From UBA8752 sp964223495 (lineage in GTDB: Bacteria; Bacteroidota; Bacteroidia; Flavobacteriales_D; Sanyastnellaceae), in assembly GCA_964223495.1 (NCBI GenBank), contig CAXQGL010000032.1, forward strand, positions 1 through 27,551: a DNA stretch of 27,551 bases. Reading direction: 5' to 3'. Each line of letters opens with the position of its first letter. The first letter of the stretch is position 1. The notes beneath the pieces were generated by a model. It had not been told where the DNA came from. It saw nothing but the letters and a program-made list of their open reading frames with translations, and made no database searches. Shown here piece by piece: positions 12,520 through 20,059 of the stretch. The translations under genes and the position numbers were made by a program.

Positions 12520-14403
12520 TCACTGGGGAATGACCACACGCTCGTACAGACCGAGGTCGGGCAGACTCAGGATGTGAATTCCCGGCCCCGCAGCCCATCC
12601 GTTCCAGCCTTCAAGTCGACCGGATTGGACCGTACGTCCGGTGGCGTCCAAAAGGAACCACGGACTTCCGAGACAATCCGTACAGGCTGTTCCGAAGCCT
12701 TGGGCAGCAGTTGTCAGCACCACATCCTGCCCGTGGAGGATGCCGATGGCGGTGACACTCTCCGCGGTGGTGGGGGAGGTTCCATTCAGGATTTCCTCCA
12801 TGTCGCACCAGCCATCACCATCCGTATCCACCATGAAAGGAGAGCACGGATTTTCGGGATCGCTTCCCGACAGCAGCTCCTCCATGTCGCACAGACCATC
12901 GCCGTCCGAATCAGTGCTGATCGGATTGCAGGGGTCCATGTCCGACCAACCTGAAGCCGTTTCCATGCCGCTGCACCAACCGTCTCCATCCAGATCCAAA
13001 TCGTTCGGGACGCAGGCGTCGTTCATATCCCATCCTTCCAATGCTTCCTGCAAATCGCAAAAGCCATCACCATCGGAGTCCGAGCCATACGGGTCGCAGG
13101 GGTCGCTGACGCCGGAACCGATGACCGATTCGATCTGGTCGCACAACCCGTCTCCATCGGAGTCTTCACCATAGGGGTCACAGGTGTTGTTCGGATCCGT
13201 ACCGTTGGCGAGTTCGGCGCTGTTGCAGATACCGTCCATATCGGAATCGAGCACATCGGGACTGCAGGCATCGTTGGGATCGGACCCGAGGGCGGCCTCC
13301 TCTGAATCACAGTAGCCGTCACCATCGGTGTCGAATGCAGCAGGGGAACAGGGATTGAAAGGGTTCCATCCCATCAATTCCTCCTCGATGTCGCAATAAC
13401 CGTCATTGTCGGTATCCGTATTGTAGGGCTCGCAAGGGTTGTTCGGGTCTGTTTCGAGGTAGACCTCGAGTGCATCGCACGCGCCGTCTCCATCGGTGTC
13501 GTCCAAGCCTTCCGTCCCGAGGTCGCAGGGGTTGAAAGGGTCGGTGCCCATGTCCAGCTCTGCCTGGTCACATGTTCCATCTCCATCGGAATCGGGTGCA
13601 TCCTCCGAACAAGGCGCTTCCGAATTGGCGACGAGCAGACAATTGCTCTCCGAGTTGGTCGGCGTGTCCAGCAGGGATTCAAGGAAAATCCTGTTGGCAT
13701 CCTCCTGCAGATGCGTACCCATCCAATCTGCACGCACCACTACGATGCCATCGCAATTGATGACCACCATCCCAGCGGGTCGCAGGAAGAAGTTGGAATA
13801 GATGAGGTTGTTCGGGGAGTCTATCAGGAAATCATCCCAGGGAAACTGCCACTGGTTGTCCGACCCCGGCCCCATGAAGTCAATGACCATTTGAGCAGCG
13901 TCCATGCGGTCCTGTACGACCCGGTGCTGATTCAGGTATTGCCCATCCGGTCCGGCAATGGGAAAGGCCGGACAATTGCTCGGACAATTCTCGATATCCA
14001 AGGCGTGGGCCTCCGCCACGTAAACGGGGACCCAATTGAAATCGTCGATGTGCTGATTCACCCACTCAAGTTGAACGGGAGACAGAGCCGGGTCCCAATC
14101 GTTCTGGAATCGGATGCAGGTTGCCGACCCATTGAAGATGATCGTAGGCTTCGTGGGGTCCACTTCGTTGGAGAGCAAGAACTCCTCACCATCGAGCGAC
14201 CAAAGGTGGAAATCACCCACCGTATCGCCCAAGGCATAGCCGCCTTCGAATTCATTCAATTCACCACTGTAGGGGACAGGATCAATGCTGTCGGTAGCCA
14301 GTGGCTCCTCATTCAGACCGAGCCAGACAAAGTGCTCATTCTGACCGAGCATAAAAGGAGTGGCCGCGAACCACAGAGTAGAAAGGACAATGAATCTGAT
14401 CAT
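12520..14403 (-). CDS. Deiodinase-like protein with TSP type-3 repeats and T9SS tail
   Basis: This 627-aa exported protein has a signal peptide (MIRFIVLSTLWFAATPFML), then a thioredoxin-fold domain (about 55-260) resembling iodothyronine deiodinases. The FNGSATCIRF segment places Cys96 where deiodinases carry selenocysteine. VYVAEAH (127-133) matches the family's YIEEAH motif, and NQHRVVQDRMDAAQ (158-171) matches the conserved HQ-LQDR-AA segment. An extra CPSNCP pair (140-145) is present. Ten D-x-D-x-DG-x-C thrombospondin type-3 repeats follow (about 268-535), probably binding calcium. The end (WFLLDATGRTVQSGRL ... VVIPQ) is a T9SS type A tail. I chose the ATG at 14403 for the signal peptide. 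A role as a surface thiol oxidoreductase or dehalogenase is inference; Cys-type bacterial homologues are poorly characterised. Confidence 0.8.
   Translation of the reverse strand: MIRFIVLSTLWFAATPFMLGQNEHFVWLGLNEEPLATDSIDPVPYSGELNEFEGGYALGDTVGDFHLWSLDGEEFLLSNEVDPTKPTIIFNGSATCIRFQNDWDPALSPVQLEWVNQHIDDFNWVPVYVAEAHALDIENCPSNCPAFPIAGPDGQYLNQHRVVQDRMDAAQMVIDFMGPGSDNQWQFPWDDFLIDSPNNLIYSNFFLRPAGMVVINCDGIVVVRADWMGTHLQEDANRIFLESLLDTPTNSESNCLLVANSEAPCSEDAPDSDGDGTCDQAELDMGTDPFNPCDLGTEGLDDTDGDGACDALEVYLETDPNNPCEPYNTDTDNDGYCDIEEELMGWNPFNPCSPAAFDTDGDGYCDSEEAALGSDPNDACSPDVLDSDMDGICNSAELANGTDPNNTCDPYGEDSDGDGLCDQIESVIGSGVSDPCDPYGSDSDGDGFCDLQEALEGWDMNDACVPNDLDLDGDGWCSGMETASGWSDMDPCNPISTDSDGDGLCDMEELLSGSDPENPCSPFMVDTDGDGWCDMEEILNGTSPTTAESVTAIGILHGQDVVLTTAAQGFGTACTDCLGSPWFLLDATGRTVQSGRLEGWNGWAAGPGIHILSLPDLGLYERVVIPQ
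12796..13600 (-). repeat. Ten-copy thrombospondin type-3 repeat array
   Basis: Ten calcium-loop repeats of the form D[ST/L]D-x-DG-x-C[DNS] occur within the deiodinase-like gene at irregular spacing of about 24-35 residues. Each is followed by an acidic stretch, usually with a second Cys (for example GTDPFNPC, ETDPNNPC). The DNA repeats are diverged, so the array is old rather than recently expanded. Confidence 0.85.
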
Positions 14404-14469
14404 TTCAGGGTGCAAAGAAAACCCGCATGAAGCCAGCAGGTTGCTTGTGTTGGAAACCTTTTGTGGGCG

Positions 14470-14491
14470 TTGATGTTCACTCAAACATCAA
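14470..14491. other. Perfect hairpin overlapping the batD-batE stop codon
   Basis: TTGATGTT (14470-14477) and AACATCAA (14484-14491) form a perfect eight-base stem with a six-base loop. The bat operon's last stop codon (14488-14490) lies in one arm. No T run follows on either strand, so it is a poor intrinsic terminator. It could be an mRNA 3'-end hairpin or an operator for the deiodinase-like gene 67 bases away. Confidence 0.4.
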
Positions 14492-17016
14492 ATTGCTGCA
14501 ATTGAGGGGCTTGGGACCCATCCGGCGTTGCCGTTCACCAACTTGATTTGCAGCCAATCGCCCTCCGTCCTCAGTACTTCCACCACGGTGCCTTCATGGA
14601 GGACGAACAATTTGCTGGCATCTCCTTGTCCCGCTGGACTGCTCATGACTTCGACGCGGGGCGACATGATGACCGCCCCGTCGTCCGATTTGCTCCTCTG
14701 ATAGGTGGAACGGCTCATGAAACCCAGCATCAGGGCAAGCAGGGCCAAGGTCGGTGCCACGATGGTGAGGGTGCGTCTCGTGGCCAATTCATCCGATCGC
14801 ATTCTGAGGAAGTACGACACGAAGGCGAGGAGCCAAAGGGCGAGAGAAGACCACGTCCAACCTGCCAAACGGTGCTCAGCTGTCAATTCGCGCCACAAGG
14901 GACCCAATGCGATTTCCGGCATGGGTTCGATGCGGTCCACGACTGCAGCCCGTGCAAGCAGCAGGTTGGCCTGCAGGTCGTCATCGCTGGGCCGGATGCG
15001 CCGTGCGCGCTCGAAATGGAGGATGCTCGGGCCGATGCGTCCGGATTTGTAGTGGGCGACGCCCAAATTGTATTCGAGCTCAAATGAGGTCCAAGCCTTG
15101 GCCACGGTCTCGTAGTGCCCGATCGCTGCTTCGAAATCACCTTCGAGATAGGCTGAATTTCCAGCATAGAATTCGGCTTGGGCGGCTTCGGTGTCCGGCG
15201 CTGACCAGGCTGTTCCGGAGGCGAGGACCAACATGGCGACGAGGACACTGTTTCCGGATGTCCGCTTCTTTCGTTGGCCTTTCGATAGTTCGAGCGTCTT
15301 GGCAGCCCGCTCCAACCGCGTTGCCATGTCCGCTGGGGCAGGCGCACCCGGTGCAAATCGGCCGCGATCAAGCGTCTCGATTACATCCAGCCACTCGCTG
15401 GCGATGTTCGGAGCACTGGCATTCAGCGCTTCTCCGTAACGCTCCATGGAAGCTTCGCTGCGCGGGATGTCCAGTTGTGCTTGGAGGAACTCCTGGGCCG
15501 ATTGCCCGAGAGCATCCAGTGAGCCCCCACCCAAACGGGCCTGTTTCAGTGCCGCATTGAGTTTGGTCCTTGCCGCCCTTCTTCGGGCGAGCACTGGGTC
15601 TTTCGATTCCCTTTCCTTCCTCCTCATGGCCAGGGCGCCGAACATCAGCATCAGCGGCGGCAAGCCCCAAAGGCCCATGTGAATCGGGCCTCCGAAGAAT
15701 GGGCGGGACCGCGGTTTGAGTTCGGTCTCCGTGCGGATGAACCGCATGTCGCGGGTGAGGATGGTGACATCGGTCTTGCTGTTGAAGCCGAATGAGGGCC
15801 CCTCTTCTCCGGCCTGTCCCGTCACATCGAGGGCGATGGCCGGTGCATCCAACCGCACGAAACGGTCCAATGCATGATCAAAGTAGGACATGGCGGGGAG
15901 GCTGATCTCGTATCGGCCTTCGGATCGGGGTATGACCAGATAGGTGAAGGTGCGACGGCCCCGTTGTCCCTGCAGATCCGTCGTCACCCGGTCCTCGATG
16001 TCCGGGTCGAATACCTCGAGGTCTTCCGGCCAATTGATCTCGGGGGCCCCGATCAGGGGGAGGTTGCCCTTGCCCTTGAATTCAAGAATGACATTGACCG
16101 CCTCATTGGTTTTGGGTGAGGAATTGTTTTCGGCCTTCCAAGTCATGGTCAATTGCTGGAAGGTGCCAAGAGCGCCTTCTGCCCCGGTGGTGGGCAGGGG
16201 AAGGACCTCGATGCTGACGGGCCGTGCACTTGAGGCGATGGGGCGCGTATTGAAGAAGGAGATGCGCATCTGCGCCTCCACATCGAATCCCTCAATCTCC
16301 AGCGGGCCAGTTCGGGTAGGATAGAGAATGTCGGTTCTGACCGTGGCCACCTGGACGCGCTTGCCGTCGAGAATGGTGGTTTCCCAGCGGGGATCCTCTC
16401 CCTCCACGGTCTCCTTCCAGGCGCCAGCCAGTTCAGGGAAGGTGTAATTGCGGACATCCACGGCATCGAGTCGATTGTAGATCCGGTATTGCACCCGCAC
16501 GGCTTCTCCCAGATGGGCCTTTTTCTTGTCCACTTCGATGACCGCTTCGAATTGGGCAGGCTGGCGGTTGTTTCCACTCCCTTTGCTGGCCACACGCAGG
16601 TTGATCGGTTCGGTCTGCAGTCGGCCCTTGTTCGAGTTGAAATTGAAGCTGGGTATCCGGATCAGACCCGGCTTTGCCGCCACTGCCGTATAGGTATACC
16701 CCCTTTTGGAAGTCACCTGCCCATTGGTGATCTGTGTGCTTGTGGAGGAGGAAGGACCGTTCAGATAACGCACCCCCTCGATGTTGGGTGGGTTCTCGAA
16801 TGCCACATTGGCATCCCTGAACTCGAACGTGATGCGGAAGGCCTCACCGGCGATGACCGGATTCCGGTCCACCGTCACAAGGGCATTTCCCTGGCCACGG
16901 GATTGCAGTCCGAAACTGAGCAGGAGCAGCAGCAATGACCATGATGCCCTGAAATGGCATCCGTGCATTCCGTCCCTCATGCGCACAGCGCTCAATACGT
17001 TGAATTGGGCAGTCAT
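14488..17016 (-). CDS. BatD-BatE fusion protein
   Basis: This 842-aa membrane protein joins two usually separate Bat proteins. The N-terminal part (to about 580) is BatD: a signal segment (SWSLLLLLLSFGLQ), beta-rich periplasmic domains starting ALVTVDRNPVIAGEAFRI, a membrane segment (GLWGLPPLMLMFGALAM) and a cytoplasmic helical region. A second hydrophobic stretch (SVLVAMLVLASGTAWS), resembling a BatE signal peptide, begins the C-terminal part. TPR repeats (FYAGNSAYLEGDFEAAIGHY), two membrane helices and an SH3 domain ending WLQIKLVNGNAGWVPS follow, as in BatE. The ATG at 17016 overlaps the BatBC stop (TGATG), indicating coupling; ATGs at 16980 and 16968 give a shorter, more typical signal peptide. 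It is the last gene of the operon. Bat proteins are linked to aerotolerance and envelope stress, but the mechanism is unclear. Confidence 0.87.
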   Translation of the reverse strand: MTAQFNVLSAVRMRDGMHGCHFRASWSLLLLLLSFGLQSRGQGNALVTVDRNPVIAGEAFRITFEFRDANVAFENPPNIEGVRYLNGPSSSTSTQITNGQVTSKRGYTYTAVAAKPGLIRIPSFNFNSNKGRLQTEPINLRVASKGSGNNRQPAQFEAVIEVDKKKAHLGEAVRVQYRIYNRLDAVDVRNYTFPELAGAWKETVEGEDPRWETTILDGKRVQVATVRTDILYPTRTGPLEIEGFDVEAQMRISFFNTRPIASSARPVSIEVLPLPTTGAEGALGTFQQLTMTWKAENNSSPKTNEAVNVILEFKGKGNLPLIGAPEINWPEDLEVFDPDIEDRVTTDLQGQRGRRTFTYLVIPRSEGRYEISLPAMSYFDHALDRFVRLDAPAIALDVTGQAGEEGPSFGFNSKTDVTILTRDMRFIRTETELKPRSRPFFGGPIHMGLWGLPPLMLMFGALAMRRKERESKDPVLARRRAARTKLNAALKQARLGGGSLDALGQSAQEFLQAQLDIPRSEASMERYGEALNASAPNIASEWLDVIETLDRGRFAPGAPAPADMATRLERAAKTLELSKGQRKKRTSGNSVLVAMLVLASGTAWSAPDTEAAQAEFYAGNSAYLEGDFEAAIGHYETVAKAWTSFELEYNLGVAHYKSGRIGPSILHFERARRIRPSDDDLQANLLLARAAVVDRIEPMPEIALGPLWRELTAEHRLAGWTWSSLALWLLAFVSYFLRMRSDELATRRTLTIVAPTLALLALMLGFMSRSTYQRSKSDDGAVIMSPRVEVMSSPAGQGDASKLFVLHEGTVVEVLRTEGDWLQIKLVNGNAGWVPSPSIAAI

Positions 17017-18971
17017 CACCAGTCCTTCTCGATTGTGGTCTTCTTTCCCTTCTTGCGCTTGGCGTTTTCCTGCGCCTGCAATTTGGCACGAAGTGCCGCT
17101 TCATTCCGCTCCAGCATATCCAGGATGCGCTGGGCATCGGCCGGTTGGATCTGTCCTTCTTCAGGCTGCTGTTCCTGTCCATCACCGGCCGATCCGGTGT
17201 TCGCTTCCTGCTCGCCGTCCTGCTGTTGCTCGCCGTCCTGTTGCTGCTCGCCGTCCTGCTGCTGCTCACCGTCCTGCTGCTGCTCGCCGTCCTGCTGCTG
17301 CTCGCCGTCCTGCTGCTGCTCGCCGTCCTGCTGCTCTTCTCCGTCCTGCTGCTCTTCGCCGTCCTGCTGCTCTTCGCCGTCCTGCTGCTGCTCCTGCTGC
17401 TGACGCATGGCCAAGGCAAGGTTCAGGTTGTATCGGGTGTCATCGTCCGTAGGGTCCAATCGCAGGGCTTCCTTGTATGCTCCGATGGCTCCCTCCACGT
17501 CCTGTCCTGATAAGAGCAGGTTGCCGACATTGTTCCACGCGTCGGACTTGAGAGAAGGAGCGTCCGCTTGGGCTGCAGCCCGCTGGAACGCCTTCATGGC
17601 GTCGTCAGCCTTGCCTTCGCCGGCCAGTGCCAGGCCCCGATTGAGGTTGAGTTGTCCGGCTTCGGCGCCGTTCCATCCTTCGGCCGCGGCAAAGAGGCTG
17701 TCGGCAGCAGCGTAATCGCGCCGGAGCATGGCCTCCGTCCCGGCCACGGCCTCCTGCTTGCTGCCGGGGTTCGAAGGCCACTGTTGGGCCTGGAGCGTGC
17801 CGGTCATCGCACAGGCGGCCAGAATGGAACCCAGGGAACCCACTTGGGCCATGCGTCCGGAGGTCATGGGCCAGATGCCCTCGGCCAAGAGCAGGACCAG
17901 GGCAATGAAAAAGAACCAGGGGTATTGGTGCACATAGTCTGTATAGGCTACCGTATTGGTACTGCCCGTTTCGAGATCGCCCAAGCTGTTGAGGAAGGGG
18001 TCAAGGTCCACGAAGCCCGGTCTGGCGCGCACATATGTGCCACCACCGGCCTCGACCATCGCCACGAGCATCCTCTCGTCGAGGGTGGAGACCACAGGTT
18101 GGCCGCTTTTGTCCTCCTTGTATCCCGCCTGTCTGCCGTAACGGTCGAATTGGGGAATCGGCCCGCCCGATTCGCTCGCCATGCCCGCCGCGTGCACCAT
18201 GATGCCTGCAGCTGCGGCCTCATCTGCCCTCGCGAGCGCATCATCCTCGTGATTTTCCCCATCGGTCAACACCAGGACAACCTTGCTGGCCTGACTCTCC
18301 GGATCGAATGATTGCACGCATTGTTCGATGGCTGTGCCGATTGCGGTTCCCTGCACCGGGATGGCTTCGGGTCCGATGGCGTCCAGAAACAACTTGACCG
18401 CGGTGAGGTCAAGCGTCAAAGGGGCCTGCACATAAGCATCGCCGGCAAACACGACCAATCCTGCGCGGTCCCCGTCGAGCTTGGCCACAATCCGTTCGAT
18501 GGTCCTCTTGGCGAGATCGAGCCGTGACATGCCGAGGTCCTCCGCCAACATCGAGCGGCTGACGTCCAGCGCAATCATGATGTCGACACCCTGTGCCTCA
18601 ACCTCTTTCAGCCGGGTCCCCATCTTGGGAGCGAGCATGCCCATGGCCATGAAAGCCACGGCTGTCCTCCACAGGGCGAACTTCCAGACACTGCGTCGCG
18701 GACGGGCAGAGGGCCACAGCGTTTCTGAAAGGGACAGATCGATGGTCTGGGTCATGCGGCGCTGTTTCCAACGGTAGTGGCGCGCAAACAGGAGCAGGGC
18801 CACCGGAGCGATGAGCAAAGCCGGCCAGTACTGAGGCAGATGCAATTCGAATTGGGGTGCGGCCGTGCGGATGAGCAGATACAGGCTGCCCACCATGGCC
18901 CAGAACACCAGCTCGAAGAGCACGAGTCCCGTCACGTGTGTGAACACCTTGTATGTGTGCTTGTCACTCAT
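17016..18971 (-). CDS. BatB-BatC fusion protein (VWA + TPR)
   Basis: This 651-aa protein starts as BatB: membrane helices at about 14-34, 49-63 and 99-114, then a von Willebrand A domain with an intact MIDAS motif DVSRS (Asp136, Ser138, Ser140). A further helix (YPWFFFIALVLLLAEGIW) ends this part. At Met374 a signal-peptide-like stretch (MAQVGSLGSILAACAMTGTL) begins a BatC-like part with TPR repeats (about 400-515), a low-complexity block of ten Q/E-QQDGE hexapeptides (528-587), and a Lys-rich end. The ATG at 18971 overlaps the BatA stop (ATGA). The internal ATG at 17852 could still yield a separate BatC. The hexapeptide block is probably a flexible acidic linker. Confidence 0.88.
   Translation of the reverse strand: MSDKHTYKVFTHVTGLVLFELVFWAMVGSLYLLIRTAAPQFELHLPQYWPALLIAPVALLLFARHYRWKQRRMTQTIDLSLSETLWPSARPRRSVWKFALWRTAVAFMAMGMLAPKMGTRLKEVEAQGVDIMIALDVSRSMLAEDLGMSRLDLAKRTIERIVAKLDGDRAGLVVFAGDAYVQAPLTLDLTAVKLFLDAIGPEAIPVQGTAIGTAIEQCVQSFDPESQASKVVLVLTDGENHEDDALARADEAAAAGIMVHAAGMASESGGPIPQFDRYGRQAGYKEDKSGQPVVSTLDERMLVAMVEAGGGTYVRARPGFVDLDPFLNSLGDLETGSTNTVAYTDYVHQYPWFFFIALVLLLAEGIWPMTSGRMAQVGSLGSILAACAMTGTLQAQQWPSNPGSKQEAVAGTEAMLRRDYAAADSLFAAAEGWNGAEAGQLNLNRGLALAGEGKADDAMKAFQRAAAQADAPSLKSDAWNNVGNLLLSGQDVEGAIGAYKEALRLDPTDDDTRYNLNLALAMRQQQEQQQDGEEQQDGEEQQDGEEQQDGEQQQDGEQQQDGEQQQDGEQQQDGEQQQDGEQQQDGEQEANTGSAGDGQEQQPEEGQIQPADAQRILDMLERNEAALRAKLQAQENAKRKKGKKTTIEKDW
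17211..17390 (-). repeat. Ten-unit 18-bp tandem repeat in batBC
   Basis: Ten consecutive 18-bp units encode QQQDGE or EQQDGE on the minus strand. Several units are identical and the others differ at one to three bases, which indicates recent expansion or ongoing homogenisation. Copy-number change would stay in frame. Flanking CTG/CAG runs extend the low complexity by another 12 or so bases. Confidence 0.95.
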
Positions 18972-20059
18972 GGCAGGCTTCTCAAAACGGCATGTCGCAT
19001 GAAGGCTTCGGCACCGATCAGGAGCAGGGCAAGCCAGCCGATGGAAGGGAATTCCTCCGTCCTCTTGTTGTAGCGGAAGACATTGAAACGCGTCTTCTCC
19101 AGGATGTCGATCTCCTCGTACACTTCCCGGAGCTTGGCCCCGCTCGTGGCGCGGAAATAGCGCCCACCCGTGGCATCGGCAATCTTGCGAAGGGTGCCCT
19201 CGTCGATGTTCACCTCCACCCAATCATAGATGAAACTGCCGTCCTGACGCTTGCGAACCGGGCTTTTCGCCTTTCCCACCGTGCCGACACCCACCGTGTA
19301 GACCCGGATGGATTCGAGGGCGGCGAGCTGCGCGGCATCCAAAGGTTCGATCTGGCCGGCATTGTTCTCACCGTCCGTGATGAGGATGACCACCTTGCTT
19401 TTCGCATCGCTCCTGCGCAGCCTGTTGACGGCTGTGGCAAGCCCCATGCCGATGGCGGTCCCACCCTCGACCATGCCCGTCTCCAAGCTTTCGAGGCCAT
19501 CGATCACCACCCTGTGGTCCGTGGTCAGCGGAACGCGGGTGAAACTCTCACCCTCGTATACGACCACACCCACACGGTCGTGGGGACGGTCCGTGACGAA
19601 CTCCCGGGCCACCTCCTTGGCGGCTTCCAATCTGTTGGGACGAAAATCCTTGCTGAGCATGCTGGCCGAGACGTCCATGGCCATCACGATGTCAATGCCC
19701 TCCCGCGTCATGTTCTCGATGCTCGAGGAACTTTGGGGCTGGGCGATGACCGCGATCATGAGGCCGAGGCCGGCCGTCCTCATGGCATCTGGGAGCAGGG
19801 GAATCCACTGGTCCCGCCTCGGAGGGGTCAATCCGAGGTGTTGGAGGTTGATCCTGAATACGGGCGCTTGGATCGGCCTGAAGACGCGCCACAGGCTCCA
19901 GCCTGCCAGTGTCAAGAGCAACCAAAGCCATTCAGGTTGTCCCCATTCGTATCGGCTTTCCACAATGGAGAGGACGGTGAGGAGCAAGCCCCAACCGGCC
20001 AGTTGTGACAATGCTTGTCTTCCCCTGACCCACCAGGCCTGTTTCACGGCATCATCCAT
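18968..20059 (-). CDS. batA: BatA, VWA-domain membrane protein
   Basis: This 363-aa protein is a BatA-type inner-membrane VWA protein. Two N-terminal hydrophobic helices (about 20-33 and 44-58) and one at 96-106 precede a von Willebrand A domain with MIDAS residues Asp129, Ser131 and Ser133 (DVSAS). The domain continues through VVILITDGENNAG, and a C-terminal helix (WLALLLIGAEAFM) returns to the membrane. The ATG at 20059 overlaps the upstream membrane-protein stop by eight bases. The stop overlaps the BatBC start as ATGA. In-frame sequence upstream of 20059 reads unlike protein. BatA and BatB are expected to form a complex that MoxR may remodel. Confidence 0.93.
   Translation of the reverse strand: MDDAVKQAWWVRGRQALSQLAGWGLLLTVLSIVESRYEWGQPEWLWLLLTLAGWSLWRVFRPIQAPVFRINLQHLGLTPPRRDQWIPLLPDAMRTAGLGLMIAVIAQPQSSSSIENMTREGIDIVMAMDVSASMLSKDFRPNRLEAAKEVAREFVTDRPHDRVGVVVYEGESFTRVPLTTDHRVVIDGLESLETGMVEGGTAIGMGLATAVNRLRRSDAKSKVVILITDGENNAGQIEPLDAAQLAALESIRVYTVGVGTVGKAKSPVRKRQDGSFIYDWVEVNIDEGTLRKIADATGGRYFRATSGAKLREVYEEIDILEKTRFNVFRYNKRTEEFPSIGWLALLLIGAEAFMRHAVLRSLP

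Noticed and set aside
11974..12954. 326-aa open frame on the plus strand
   Set aside because: It spans the His-rich gene in another frame, crosses the candidate terminators, and continues antisense into the deiodinase-like gene. It has no protein-like features.
12796..13600. Regularly spaced repeats considered as a CRISPR-like array
   Set aside because: Repeat units are diverged, in frame, and encode thrombospondin type-3 calcium loops; there is no constant direct repeat or cas gene.
17145..17510. Leu/Ala/Val-rich plus-strand frame resembling a transmembrane protein
   Set aside because: The hydrophobic pattern is the antisense reading of the CTG/GCC-rich 18-bp repeat in batBC.
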